DNA of 64,000 nucleotides from Streptomyces sp. M92 (GCF_028473745.1 NZ_CP101137.1:5022001-5086000); one strand, 5' to 3'; shown: positions 25,772 through 34,805, counted from the stretch's first letter. Notes: a model not told the origin generated them from the sequence alone. Program-made: numbers and translations.

Positions 25772-26251
25772 ATGGACGTGTTCGTCGACCGGCTCGACCC
25801 GGACATGTGCGTGGTGACGGCCGCCGCGGGCGGGGAGCGGGCCGGGTGCCTGGTCGGGTTCTCCTCGCAGTGCTCCCTCGACCCGGTCCGGTACGCCGTG
25901 TGGCTCTCGGAGGTCAACCGGACCTACCGGGTGGCGCGGTCCGCCGACGTACTGGCCGTGCACCTCCTCGCCCGCGACCAGCACGAGACGGCCGAGCTGT
26001 TCGGCGGGCGGACCGGCGACGAGGTGGACAAGTTCCAGCGGGCCCGGTGGCGCACCGGCCACGGCGGGGCGTTGGTGCTGGAGGACGCCGAGGCGTGGTT
26101 CGTCGGCCGCGTCGTGGAGCGTGTCCCCGGCGGCGACCACGTGGGGTTCGTCCTCGACCCCGTCGAATGGGGCGGGCGGGGCAAGTCCGGCGGCCCGCTG
26201 CTGCGGATCTCCGACGCCGCGGACATCGCGCCGGGCCACCCGGTGGACTGA
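25772..26251 (+). CDS. Flavin reductase-like protein
   Basis: 159 residues from ATG 25772 (ATG 25763 is an in-frame alternative). It matches the flavin-reductase-like split barrel: CVVTAAAGGERAGCLVGFSS, DPVRYAVWLSEVNRTYRVA, VLAVHLLARDQHETAELFGG. Such domains bind FMN and may feed a monooxygenase or act alone. It follows the ATP-grasp gene closely on the same strand and may share its transcript. Confidence 0.85.
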   Translation: MDVFVDRLDPDMCVVTAAAGGERAGCLVGFSSQCSLDPVRYAVWLSEVNRTYRVARSADVLAVHLLARDQHETAELFGGRTGDEVDKFQRARWRTGHGGALVLEDAEAWFVGRVVERVPGGDHVGFVLDPVEWGGRGKSGGPLLRISDAADIAPGHPVD

Positions 26252-26270
26252 GGCCCGCTCCCGGCGGGCC
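26252..26270. terminator. Short terminator hairpin
   Basis: GGCCCGC, loop TCCCG, GCGGGCC, immediately after the flavin-reductase stop and before the converging gene ends at 26278. Confidence 0.5.
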
Positions 26271-26277
26271 GGCCGGT

Positions 26278-26652
26278 TCAGCGCCCGGAGCCGCGCTCGA
26301 CCAGCGCCTCGGTGACCGCCCGCACGCTGCGCGCGATGTGCTGCAACTGCAGGACCTCCGCCGCGTACAGCTTGATGGTGTGCTCGATGACCGACTCGTG
26401 CAGCCCCAGCCGGGGCAGATCCGCCCGCGCCGTCTGCAGGGCGGTGCGCGCCACTCGGATCTCGTGCTGGACCTGGATCTGCGCGTGGCGGGCGAGGAGC
26501 ACGGGGTGGCGGATCAGCGCGGGATAGCCGGCGTAGCGCGACGGCACCAGCTCGCGCAGCCACTTGGCCGCCGAGCGTTCCCAGTCGTAACTGCCGGGCG
26601 CCTTCACCTGGCAGGGCCAGTCCGGGTGGGTGCGCGTGGTCGTCAGGGGCAT
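26278..26652 (-). CDS. Conserved helical protein of unknown function
   Basis: 124 residues from ATG 26652 (GGAAG eight bases upstream, better spaced than ATG 26658). N-terminal WPCQVKAPGSYDWERSAAKW is distinctive. The rest is amphipathic helix: RELVPSRYAGYPALIRHPVL, LARHAQIQVQHEIRVARTAL and ESVIEHTIKLYAAEVLQLQH. I recognise no domain. It probably uses the AT-rich promoter about 210 bases upstream, which would give a long leader. Confidence 0.75.
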   Translation of the reverse strand: MPLTTTRTHPDWPCQVKAPGSYDWERSAAKWLRELVPSRYAGYPALIRHPVLLARHAQIQVQHEIRVARTALQTARADLPRLGLHESVIEHTIKLYAAEVLQLQHIARSVRAVTEALVERGSGR

Positions 26653-26984
26653 GATCATCGCTTCCGGTGTGGCGGCGTCGACGGGGTGGGCGACGGGTGG
26701 GGGCGGTCCCGGTCCAGGGGACGACCGGGACCGCCGCGGGCGCTCGCACAGGCGATGCCCGACGGAACATCCCGGACCCGCCGGAGCGGGTAGGAGTCGG
26801 CGGCCAGGGATGTTCGCGCAGGTGCGGACGCGCTCCGGGGCGGCCGGGTCGCGATCCGTGAGCAGTATTTATATATGCCATCCGCTTTGCAAGACGTATG
26901 AAAACATTCATGCCTGCTTTGAACCGGATGGCCCCTGTCTGCGCCGACCAATCGCCGGGACCGCACCCGCGAGCGGCGGCCGGG
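26653..26984. promoter_or_regulatory. Intergenic region (332 bp) with an AT-rich promoter island
   Basis: Mostly GC-rich without a convincing gene, but 26862-26915 is strikingly AT-rich for this genome. Reading leftwards, TTGCAA (26892-26887), 17 bases, then AATACT (26869-26864) forms a good minus-strand promoter for the gene ending at 26278. ATGAA-AACA-TTCAT (26898-26911), just upstream of that -35, is a palindrome and a possible operator. Confidence 0.5.
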
Positions 26985-27902
26985 TCAGTCCCGCAGGAAG
27001 AACTGGTGCTGGTCCGCGACCTGCTCGTACTCCTCCAGCCGGGCCTGCGTCCGCTCCGGATCGGCGTCGGTCATGGCCTGCAGCAGGGCCGCGCACATCA
27101 CGCCGGGCGCCGCGTAGGAGTCGAAGACCAGCCGGGACCCCGTGCCCGTCGCGAAGGTGACGTCGGCCTCGTCGACGACGGGGCCCAGCGCCAGGTCGGT
27201 GATGAGCGCCACCCTCAGCCCGGCACCGCGCGCCACCCGGACGGCGTTCAGCGTCTCGTGGGCGTGCCGGGGCATGGAGAAGGCCAGCACCCAGGTGCCG
27301 CCCGCCTCCCGCGACTGGAGCAGGGCGTCGTACGCGACGCTGCCGCCGCGGGTCACCAGGCGCACGTCCGGGTGGACCCGGCGGGCCGCGTAGGCGAAGT
27401 ACTCGGCGAGCGAGACGGAGATGCGCAGGCCGAGGACGGTCAGCGGGGCGGAGCCGGCCAGCTTGCGGCCGACGTCGATCACCCGGTCGGCGTCGGCGAA
27501 GTCGCGCCGCAGGTTCTCCAGGTTCTCGATCTCGGCGTCGACGGCCGCCTGGAGCTCGTTGCCCCGGTACTCCTCGGCCGGGGTGCCGCCCCGGCTGCCC
27601 AGTGCGATCGACTGGAGCCGCTCGCGCAGTGCCGGGTAGCCGCTGAAGCCCACCGCCGAGGCGAACCGCGTCACCGACGGCTGGCTGACGCCCACCCGGT
27701 CGGCGAGGTCGGTGATCGACAGGAACGCCGCCTCGGTGAGGTGCTCGATCAGGTACTGGGCGATGCGCCGCTGCCCCGGGGACAGACGCGGCCGGTCGAA
27801 CAGTGTCCTGAGCCGGGACGTGGCGGAGACCTCCGCCTCCTCGGCCGTACGTCCCGAGGTGATCGCCGATGCCTGTGCGCGGGCCTGCTGCGGCGATGGC
27901 AC
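26985..27902 (-). CDS. RpiR/MurR-family transcriptional regulator (HTH plus SIS sugar-phosphate domain)
   Basis: 305 residues from GTG 27902 (AAAGGAGG eight bases upstream; ATG 27938 is the longer alternative). N-terminal RpiR HTH: IAQYLIEHLTEAAFLSITDL, ADRVGVSQPSVTRFASAVGF. A C-terminal SIS domain (~130-280) includes VTRGGSVAYDALL and VLAFSMPRHAHETL. SIS domains bind sugar phosphates such as MurNAc-6-P, so it probably controls a sugar-related operon. None of the adjacent genes is an obvious target. Confidence 0.9.
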   Translation of the reverse strand: MPSPQQARAQASAITSGRTAEEAEVSATSRLRTLFDRPRLSPGQRRIAQYLIEHLTEAAFLSITDLADRVGVSQPSVTRFASAVGFSGYPALRERLQSIALGSRGGTPAEEYRGNELQAAVDAEIENLENLRRDFADADRVIDVGRKLAGSAPLTVLGLRISVSLAEYFAYAARRVHPDVRLVTRGGSVAYDALLQSREAGGTWVLAFSMPRHAHETLNAVRVARGAGLRVALITDLALGPVVDEADVTFATGTGSRLVFDSYAAPGVMCAALLQAMTDADPERTQARLEEYEQVADQHQFFLRD

Positions 27903-28048
27903 GGGTGCGCCTCCTTTGTCTCCCACGGAGGTCAACATAGCTCACCCCTCGTCACCGGCAGGGCGGTCGCATCCGGCGGGGATAGCCCCCCGCCCTCCGG
28001 GAACCCGTGGTCTGGCAAGCGACCACGGCGAGCACGAGAGGCACCGTC

Positions 28049-28213
28049 ATGACCGTCCCGGAAGAGAACCGGCCGAAGACCGATACCACCGACGACGTCC
28101 TCGAGCAGCGCGAGAACGACGAGACCCTCCGGCAGCAGGGCGGCACCGGCCGCACCATGCGCGAGGCGCTGGAGGAGGCCCACGTCCGCCCCGACGACTA
28201 CGACGAGCGATGA
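28049..28213 (+). CDS. Small acidic protein of unknown function
   Basis: 54 residues from ATG 28049 with GAGAGG upstream. Very hydrophilic, rich in Glu, Asp, Arg and Thr (DTTDDVLEQRENDETLRQQG, ending ARVRPDDYDER-like). Probably disordered. It lies 16 bases before the FhaA-like gene on the same strand. Confidence 0.6.
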   Translation: MTVPEENRPKTDTTDDVLEQRENDETLRQQGGTGRTMREALEEAHVRPDDYDER

Positions 28214-28229
28214 CCGCGGGGTGATACGC

Positions 28230-28652
28230 ATGGGCGCGATCAGTGCGCTGGAGAAGACGATCGAGAACCGTGTGGAAGCGCTGCGGGCGCGGGTCTTCGA
28301 CAAGGACCCCGTCGAACTCCTCGACGCCCTGCGCACCGAGTGCGACAGCAAGGCCGTCGTCTCGCCCGCGGGGCGGGTCTTGGTCCCCAACGCCTACGAC
28401 GTCGCCCTCGCCGGCGCGGTCCACGACGAGCTGGCGCGCCGCGGCGGCCAGGTGGGCCAGGTGCTCACCGACAGCCTGGCCCGGCACGCCGAACGGCGCG
28501 GCTACGAGTGGACCGGCCCGTTGGCCGTGCACGTCACCAGGTCGGGCGACGTCCCGGGGGGCGGGCGCTACCGCGTGGCGAGCGGCGTGCTGCCGCACGT
28601 GAGCGCCGGGGGCTTCCCCCACGCGAAGCCCCCGAGGCACGCGGGTTCATGA
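28230..28652 (+). CDS. Orphan FhaA N-terminal (DUF3662) domain protein
   Basis: 140 residues from ATG 28230 (in-frame GTG 28221 also possible). It matches the N-terminal domain of actinobacterial FhaA (ALEKTIENRVEALRARVF, DPVELLDALRTECDSKAVVS, RVLVPNAYDVALA). In FhaA this ~120-residue domain is followed by a long linker and an FHA domain; here the protein stops right after the domain. The FHA part that reads phosphothreonine is therefore missing. The stop overlaps the converging kinase gene by about six bases. Confidence 0.85.
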   Translation: MGAISALEKTIENRVEALRARVFDKDPVELLDALRTECDSKAVVSPAGRVLVPNAYDVALAGAVHDELARRGGQVGQVLTDSLARHAERRGYEWTGPLAVHVTRSGDVPGGGRYRVASGVLPHVSAGGFPHAKPPRHAGS

Positions 28653-29321
28653 CCGGTTGACCGGCATCGCCCCTTCGGGCACCACGAGGTCGGCGCGGTC
28701 CCGGGTGGCGGCCACCAGTTCGGCGTTGCGCTCGTCGCTGTCCCGCACCCAGGCGACCGCGTCCTCGTGGGACTTGCCGAACCGCTCGTGCCGGGCCACC
28801 AGGCGACGGACCCGCTCCGCCTGAGCGAGTTCGCAGAACCACACCTCGTCGAGCCGGGCACGCACCCGCGCCCAGGCGCCGGTGCCCAGCAGCAGGTAGT
28901 TGCCCTCCGTCACGACCAGCCGGGCCGATGGCGGCACCGGCACCGCGCCTGCGACCGGCTGCTCCAGCACCCGCTCGAAAGCCGGTGCGTACACGACGTC
29001 GCCGTCCGCGGCCCCGCCGTCCTCTGCCTCCTCGCGCAACCGGCCCAGCAGCGCCGCGTACCCGGCCGCGTCGAAGGTGTCCGGCGCGCCCTTGCGGTCC
29101 CGGCGGCCCAGCCGGTCCAGTTCGGCGTCGGCGAGGTGGAAACCGTCCATCGGGACGTGCGCCGCCCACGGCGTGCCGGCCCCGTTCAACTCCCGTACCA
29201 GGCGTTCGGCGAGCGTCGACTTGCCGGCCCCCGGGCTGCCGGCGATGCCGAGGATCGCGCGCCGTCCGCCACGGGGCAGGGCGCGGGCGCGGGCGAGGAG
29301 GTCGTCGAAAGTCAGCGGCAC
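28647..29321 (-). CDS. P-loop nucleoside/nucleotide kinase-like protein (uridine kinase superfamily)
   Basis: 224 residues from GTG 29321. Walker A ILGIAGSPGAGKSTLAE near residue 30; substrate-loop VPMDGFHLADAELDRLGRRD; LVVTEGNYLLLG; lid ERVRRLVARHERFGKSHED. This is the uridine/pantothenate kinase-like family that in bacteria includes sugar kinases of the YggC type. It is divergent from the phosphoglucomutase gene, 54 bases apart, so a role in the same sugar pathway is possible, not shown. Confidence 0.88.
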   Translation of the reverse strand: MPLTFDDLLARARALPRGGRRAILGIAGSPGAGKSTLAERLVRELNGAGTPWAAHVPMDGFHLADAELDRLGRRDRKGAPDTFDAAGYAALLGRLREEAEDGGAADGDVVYAPAFERVLEQPVAGAVPVPPSARLVVTEGNYLLLGTGAWARVRARLDEVWFCELAQAERVRRLVARHERFGKSHEDAVAWVRDSDERNAELVAATRDRADLVVPEGAMPVNRS

Positions 29322-29375
29322 ATCGCAGAGTGTGTCACCTGATCGGACCCGCCCCGGCGGGGAACTGTGTCGGGT

Positions 29376-30116
29376 ATGACGACGCAGCTGGGACTTCCCG
29401 ACTCCATCCGGGCCTGCCTCTTCGACCTCGACGGGGTCGTCACCAGGACGGCCGTGGTGCACGCCGCCGCGTGGAAGGAGACCTTCGACGCCTTCCTGCG
29501 CGAGCGCGACGGCACGGGCTTCAGGCCCTTCACCGACTCCGACTACGACCAGTACGTCGACGGCCGGCCCCGCGCCGACGGCGTGCGCACCTTCCTCGCC
29601 TCCCGCGGCATCGAACTGCCCGAGGGCGACCCCGACGACCCACCCGAGGAGCGGACGGTCAACGGCGTCGGCAACCGCAAGAACGCACTGGTCCTGGAGA
29701 AGATCCGCACCGACGGCGTCGAACCCTACGACGGCACGCTGCGCTACATCGACGCGGTCCGCGCCGCCGGCCTCGCCACCGCGATCGTCTCCTCCAGCGC
29801 CAACACCCGAGACGTGCTCCGCTCCATCGACGCCGAGCGCCTGTTCGACGTACGCATCGACGGCGTGGTCGCCCGCGAGCGGAAGCTCCCGGGCAAACCG
29901 CGCCCCGACACCTTCCTCGCCGCCGCCCGCGACCTCGGCGTCGAGCCGTCCCGGGCGGCCGTCTTCGAGGACGCCCTGGCCGGCATGGACGCGGGACGCT
30001 CCGGGCACTTCGGCTACGTCGTCGGAGTCGACCGCGTCGGCCAGACCGACGCCCTCTACGCCCACGGCGCCGACCGCGTCGTCAAGGACCTGGCCGAGCT
30101 GGGAGGCGAGGCGTGA
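29376..30116 (+). CDS. Beta-phosphoglucomutase-family HAD phosphatase
   Basis: 246 residues from ATG 29376. HAD motifs: nucleophile Asp17 in CLFDLDGVV with Asp19 as acid/base, TAIVSSSANTRDVL, LPGKPRPDTFLAAA and VFEDALAGMDAGRSG. The cap contains a VNGVGNRKNALV segment typical of beta-PGM enzymes. These convert beta-glucose 1-phosphate, the product of GH65 phosphorylases, to glucose 6-phosphate. The gene overlaps the GH65 gene by four bases (GTGA), the usual phosphorylase/mutase arrangement. Confidence 0.92.
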   Translation: MTTQLGLPDSIRACLFDLDGVVTRTAVVHAAAWKETFDAFLRERDGTGFRPFTDSDYDQYVDGRPRADGVRTFLASRGIELPEGDPDDPPEERTVNGVGNRKNALVLEKIRTDGVEPYDGTLRYIDAVRAAGLATAIVSSSANTRDVLRSIDAERLFDVRIDGVVARERKLPGKPRPDTFLAAARDLGVEPSRAAVFEDALAGMDAGRSGHFGYVVGVDRVGQTDALYAHGADRVVKDLAELGGEA

Positions 30117-32467
30117 TCACCAACCGTACGTACAGCGTCGAACCCTGGTCCGTGCGCGAGACGGCCCTCAACCTCGACCTGCTCGCCCAGAGCGAGTCCG
30201 TCTTCGCCCTGTCCAACGGACACATCGGCTGGCGCGGCAACCTCGACGAGGGCGAACCGCACGGCCTGCCCGGCAGCTACCTCAACGGCGTCTACGAACT
30301 CCACCCGCTGCCCTACGCCGAGGCGGGCTACGGCTATCCCGAGTCCGGCCAGACGGTCATCAACGTCACCAACGGCAAACTGCTGCGCCTGCTGGTCGAC
30401 GACGAACCCTTCGACCTGCGCTACGGCCGGCTCGGCAAGCACGAACGCACCCTGGACCTCAGGCGAGGCGTGCTGGAGCGGACCTGCGAGTGGACCTCCC
30501 CGGCGGGCACCACCGTCCGGGTGCGCTCCACCCGGCTGGTCTCGCTCACCCAGCGGGCCATCGCCGCCGTCTCCTACGAGGTGGAGCCCCTCGACCGCCG
30601 GACCAGGGTCGTCATCCAGTCCGAACTCGTCGCCAACGAGAGCCTGCCCGACCCCGACGGCGACCCCCGCACGGCCAAGGCGCTGAGGTCCCCGCTGGAA
30701 CCCGAGGAGGACATGGCCGTCGGCTCCCGGCTGCGCCTGGTCCACCGGACCCGGCGCAGCGGCCTGCGGGTCGCCGTCGCCGCCGACCACGAGGTCGACA
30801 CCCCGGGGGAGATCACCACCAGCAGCGAGAGCAACGAGGACGTGGCCCGCCTGACCATCACCTCCGTCCTGGAACCCGGCCAGCGGCTAAGGGTGCGCAA
30901 GACGGTCGCCCACGGCTGGTCGGGCGCCCGCTCCCGGCCCGCGATGAGCGACCAGGTCGAGGCCGCGCTGGCCGCCGCCGCGCACAGCGGCTGGGACGGC
31001 CTGGTGGCCGAACAGCGCTCCTACCTCGACGACTTCTGGGGACGGGCGGACGTCGAGGTGCACGGCGACGAGGAGATCCAGCAGGCCGTGCGCTTCGCCC
31101 TGTTCCACGTGCTGCAGGCCGGGGCCCGCGCCGAACAGCGCGCGATTCCGGCCAAGGGGCTGACCGGGTCCGGCTACGACGGGCACGCGTTCTGGGACAC
31201 CGAGATGTTCGTGCTGCCCGTGCTGACCTACACCGAGCCCAGGGCCGTCGCCGAGGCGCTGCGCTGGCGCCGGGACACCCTGCCCGCCGCCCGGGACCGC
31301 GCCACCCAGCTCGGGCTGCGCGGCGCCGCCTTCCCCTGGCGGACCATCGACGGTTCGGAGGGCTCCGCGTACTGGCCGGCCGGCACCGCCGCCTTCCACG
31401 TGGCCGCCGACATCGCGCACGCCGCGGTGCGCTACACGGCGGCGACCGGCGACACCGCCTTCGAACGCGACACCGCCCTCGAACTCCTGGTGGAGACGGC
31501 CCGGCTCTGGCGCTCGCTGGGCCACCACGACCACCACGGCGTCTTCCACATCGACGGCGTCACCGGCCCCGACGAGTACAGCGCCATCGCCTACGACAAC
31601 ACCTACACCAACCTCATGGCGCGCTCGAACCTCCTCGCCGCCGCCGACGTGTGCGAACGCCACCCCGACGACGCGGCCCGGCTCGGCGTCGACGACGAGG
31701 AGAGCGCCGCCTGGCGCGACGCCGCCGAGTCCGTGCACATCCCCTACAACGACGAGATCGGCGTCCACGAGCAGCACTCCGGCTTCACCCGCCACCAGCG
31801 CTGGGACTTCGCCCGCACCGCCGCCGACCAGTACCCGCTGATGCTGCACTTCCCCTACTTCGACCTCTACCGCAAGCAGGTGATCAAACAGTCCGACCTG
31901 GTGCTGGCGATGTACACCTGCGGCAGCTGGTTCGACGCCCACTGCGACGAGGACCAGATCGCCCGCAACTTCGCCTACTACGAGCCGCTGACCGTGCGGG
32001 ACTCCTCCCTGTCCGCCTGCTGCCAGGCCGTCGTCGCCGCCCAGACCGGGCACCTGCGCCTGGCCTACGACTACGCCGCCGAGGCCGCCCTGATGGACCT
32101 CGCGGACCTGGAGCACAACACCCGCGACGGGCTCCACATCGCCTCGCTCGCCGGTACGTGGATGGCGCTGGTCGCCGGCTTCGGCGGCACCCGCCGGGAC
32201 GGTGACAGCCTGCGGTTCACGCCGCGCCTGCCCGAGAAGTTCAGCCGGCTCGCCTTCCGGCTCCAGTTCCGCGGCCGGTGCCTGCGCGTGGAGGTCCGCG
32301 CCGACGAGGCGACGTACACCCTGCTCCAGGGCGAGCCGCTGACAATCCATCACCACGGCAAGGCGCTGGCCGTGAACGGCGACGGACCCGTCACCCGCGC
32401 CATCCCCGCGCCCGTACGGCGCCCCACACCCGAACAGCCCCCGCACCGCCGCCCCAACGCCCGTTGA
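30113..32467 (+). CDS. Glycoside hydrolase family 65 disaccharide phosphorylase (maltose/trehalose/kojibiose type)
   Basis: 784 residues from GTG 30113. GH65 structure: an N-terminal beta-sandwich (SNGHIGWRGNLDEGEPHGLP), a helical linker, an (alpha/alpha)6 catalytic barrel and a C-terminal sandwich. The general acid is Glu488 in HIDGVTGPDEYSA. KQSDLVLAMYTCGSWF and YYEPLTVRDSSLS match the phosphate-binding side. The coupled beta-PGM gene implies an inverting phosphorylase making beta-glucose 1-phosphate from an alpha-disaccharide. Which disaccharide cannot be read from sequence. Confidence 0.93.
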   Translation: MITNRTYSVEPWSVRETALNLDLLAQSESVFALSNGHIGWRGNLDEGEPHGLPGSYLNGVYELHPLPYAEAGYGYPESGQTVINVTNGKLLRLLVDDEPFDLRYGRLGKHERTLDLRRGVLERTCEWTSPAGTTVRVRSTRLVSLTQRAIAAVSYEVEPLDRRTRVVIQSELVANESLPDPDGDPRTAKALRSPLEPEEDMAVGSRLRLVHRTRRSGLRVAVAADHEVDTPGEITTSSESNEDVARLTITSVLEPGQRLRVRKTVAHGWSGARSRPAMSDQVEAALAAAAHSGWDGLVAEQRSYLDDFWGRADVEVHGDEEIQQAVRFALFHVLQAGARAEQRAIPAKGLTGSGYDGHAFWDTEMFVLPVLTYTEPRAVAEALRWRRDTLPAARDRATQLGLRGAAFPWRTIDGSEGSAYWPAGTAAFHVAADIAHAAVRYTAATGDTAFERDTALELLVETARLWRSLGHHDHHGVFHIDGVTGPDEYSAIAYDNTYTNLMARSNLLAAADVCERHPDDAARLGVDDEESAAWRDAAESVHIPYNDEIGVHEQHSGFTRHQRWDFARTAADQYPLMLHFPYFDLYRKQVIKQSDLVLAMYTCGSWFDAHCDEDQIARNFAYYEPLTVRDSSLSACCQAVVAAQTGHLRLAYDYAAEAALMDLADLEHNTRDGLHIASLAGTWMALVAGFGGTRRDGDSLRFTPRLPEKFSRLAFRLQFRGRCLRVEVRADEATYTLLQGEPLTIHHHGKALAVNGDGPVTRAIPAPVRRPTPEQPPHRRPNAR

Positions 32468-32646
32468 CCGCCGGACCGGGGCCGGGACCGGCGCAAACCG
32501 CGCGGCTGGCCGAGTTCCGCCCTGCGCGGCCGTGGCACACGCACTAGTTTGACCATGTAATCCGACTTCCGGGCTCCCGCCAGTGGCGGCAGGAGGTGAG
32601 GACAGGACGAACGACCCCGCGACGCGCGGGGGCAAAGGGGTGCACG

Positions 32647-34125
32647 ATGACCGACGGCGCGAACGCCGTGCTCGCCGGCGGACGACGCGGCGAGCGGGCC
32701 ACACCGCCCCGCATCCCGCGACGCCTGCGCGGCGACGCCCTGATCGCGGCCGTGGCCGCCGTGTTCACGCTCGCCCAGCTCATCTTCGTCCATCCGTGGA
32801 TGGGCCTCGGCTGGGACGAGATCGTGTACACCAGTCAGGTCACCACCCACCATCCGGCCGCCTTCTTCAGCGCACCGCGCTCCCGGGGCGTCTCCCTGCT
32901 GGTGGCGCCCGTCGCCTCCTGGTCCGCCTCCACCGAACTGCTGCGCGTCTACCTCGCCGTGCTGTCCGGCGTGGGCCTGTACCTCGCCCTGCGCGCCTGG
33001 AAGGGGCTGTTCCCGGCCCGCGTGCTGGCCACCGCCGGGGCGTTCTTCGCCACCCTGTGGGTGACCCTGTTCTACGGTCCGCAGGCCATGCCCAACTACT
33101 GGGTCGCGGTCGGAGCCCTGATCTGCGTGGGCTGTTTCCTGCGGTACCGGCAGGGGCGCTCCGGGCGGGCCGCGCTGTGGGGCGTGGTGGCCGGCGCCGC
33201 GCTGATGGCGTGGATGCGGCCCACCGACGCGGTCTGGGTGACCGTGCCCCTGCTCGTCCTGGTCCTCGTACGCCGGCGGTGGATGCTGCTGCTCGCCCTC
33301 GCGGGCGGCCTCGCCGCCGGGGGAGTGGAGTGGGTGATCGAGGCGTACGGCTGGTACGGCGGCCTCGGCGAACGACTGTCCAGGGCTTCCGAGATCCAGG
33401 GCGGCCTCGGCTGGAACGTCGCCGTCGACGACCAGATGCGCAGCCTGGGCGGCCGGGGCCTGTGCCGTCCCTGCACCGGCTCGATGCCCCACCCGGTGGT
33501 CACCGCCTGGTGGGTCGTCCTGCCGTTCGTCGCCGTCCTCGGCGTCGCCGTCGCGGTCCGGGCCCGGCGCGCCGCCCGCACCCTGATCCCGTTCGCCTGC
33601 GCGGTGACCGCCGCGGCGCCCTACCTCTTCATGATCGGCTACGCGGCGCCGCGCTTCCTCCAGCCCGCCTACGCCCTCCTGGCGATCCCGGTCGCCGACG
33701 CGCTGTGGCACCTGGTCAGGACGGCGCGGGGGCGGTGGCGGCGGGTGGCCGCGCCCCTGGTCGCGCTCGCGGTCGCCGGTCACCTGGCCGTGCAGTTCGC
33801 CGTCGTCGAGGGCACCGTGGACCGCAATGTCGCGAGCCGCGAGGACTGGGCCCACGTCGCCGACGAACTGCACCGGCTCGGGGTCCGCCCGCCCTGCCTG
33901 ATCACCGGGCACGAGTCCATCCCGATCGGCTACTACACCGGCTGCTCCTCCGGCTCGACCAGCGGGAACAACGAGAACATCACCGCCGCCGAGATCGTGG
34001 ACACCGCCCGCCGGCTCCCGGTCGCCGCCATCACCGGCCCGGGCGGCGGCACCCCCGGCTACGCCCGCGACTGGACGCCGTACCGGATCACCGATCTGAC
34101 CGTCCGGGTCGCGCCGCGCGGGTGA
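32647..34125 (+). CDS. Polytopic membrane protein, glycosyltransferase GT-C-like
   Basis: 492 residues with about 8-10 hydrophobic helices. After the first helix comes WMGLGWDEIVYTSQV; an acidic motif in this outward loop is the hallmark of GT-C glycosyltransferases (ArnT, PMT, GT87), which use lipid-linked sugars. The C-terminal ~90 residues form a soluble domain (EDWAHVADELHRLGVRPPCL). Donor and acceptor are unknown. It starts at ATG 32647; nearby genes do not form a cell-wall cluster. Confidence 0.82.
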   Translation: MTDGANAVLAGGRRGERATPPRIPRRLRGDALIAAVAAVFTLAQLIFVHPWMGLGWDEIVYTSQVTTHHPAAFFSAPRSRGVSLLVAPVASWSASTELLRVYLAVLSGVGLYLALRAWKGLFPARVLATAGAFFATLWVTLFYGPQAMPNYWVAVGALICVGCFLRYRQGRSGRAALWGVVAGAALMAWMRPTDAVWVTVPLLVLVLVRRRWMLLLALAGGLAAGGVEWVIEAYGWYGGLGERLSRASEIQGGLGWNVAVDDQMRSLGGRGLCRPCTGSMPHPVVTAWWVVLPFVAVLGVAVAVRARRAARTLIPFACAVTAAAPYLFMIGYAAPRFLQPAYALLAIPVADALWHLVRTARGRWRRVAAPLVALAVAGHLAVQFAVVEGTVDRNVASREDWAHVADELHRLGVRPPCLITGHESIPIGYYTGCSSGSTSGNNENITAAEIVDTARRLPVAAITGPGGGTPGYARDWTPYRITDLTVRVAPRG

Positions 34126-34222
34126 AGACCACCCTCCCGGAACGGGTTAGAGATCGCGTATCGGGAAACGCGAACCGGACACCGAGACCACCATGCCGAC
34201 GCAGCGCGAGAGGGAGGCAGCG

Positions 34223-34726
34223 ATGGGCACGGACCCGATGGCCGACGACGCCTACCAGCCCACCGGGAACAACGAGGAGCAGGAGGACGCCGCGCCCCTC
34301 GACCTCCAGGACGCCGTCGACGAGCGGACCTACGACGACACGCTGGACGAGGGCTACTCCCCGCCGGAGAAGCCGCTCGGCGTGACCAAGTACGGCACCA
34401 CGGCCGCCGAGCAGCACGACGGCGAGACCCTGGACCAGCGGCTCTCCCAGGAGGTGCCGGACGAGCCGGGGCCCGTCGGGGACGGCGTGGGCGACCAGCC
34501 CGGCGGCGAGGGCGAGCCGGTGGACCCGGAGGCGGGCACCGACCGCTCGGGGCGGCTGGTCGCCCCGGACGAGGGCGTACGCGCCGACACCACCAAGGAG
34601 ACGGTCGCCGAGGACGTCGGCATCGACGGCGGGGCCGCGGGCGCGGAGGAGGCCGCCGTGCACGTGGTGGAGGACGAGACGGAGCTGCCGGAGGGCGGGG
34701 ACGTCCGACCCGGCCGGTCCGTCTGA
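34223..34726 (+). CDS. DUF5709 acidic protein
   Basis: 167 residues from ATG 34223, with a strong GAGGGAGG box upstream. Very acidic and Gly/Pro-rich with a conserved core: LDEGYSPPEKPLGVTKYGTT and ETLDQRLSQEVPDE, the signature of DUF5709 proteins. Predicted largely disordered. Function unknown; found across Streptomyces. Confidence 0.85.
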   Translation: MGTDPMADDAYQPTGNNEEQEDAAPLDLQDAVDERTYDDTLDEGYSPPEKPLGVTKYGTTAAEQHDGETLDQRLSQEVPDEPGPVGDGVGDQPGGEGEPVDPEAGTDRSGRLVAPDEGVRADTTKETVAEDVGIDGGAAGAEEAAVHVVEDETELPEGGDVRPGRSV

Positions 34727-34754
34727 TCCGCCCCTGACCCGGAGGGGCACACCC

Positions 34755-34805
34755 GTCGACTGGGCCGGGCCGGTGCGCGCCGCACACCGGCCCGGCCCGG
34801 TCGAC
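34755..34805. terminator. Strong two-way terminator hairpin
   Basis: Arms of 21 bases (GTCGACTGGGCC... and ...GGCCCGGTCGAC) with one G-T wobble and a loop of about nine bases, between converging DUF5709 and a small gene. Confidence 0.8.

Noticed and set aside
26630..27160. Plus-strand frame across the AT-rich island and into the RpiR gene
   Set aside because: Antisense to RpiR, Arg/Pro-rich, no ribosome-binding site.
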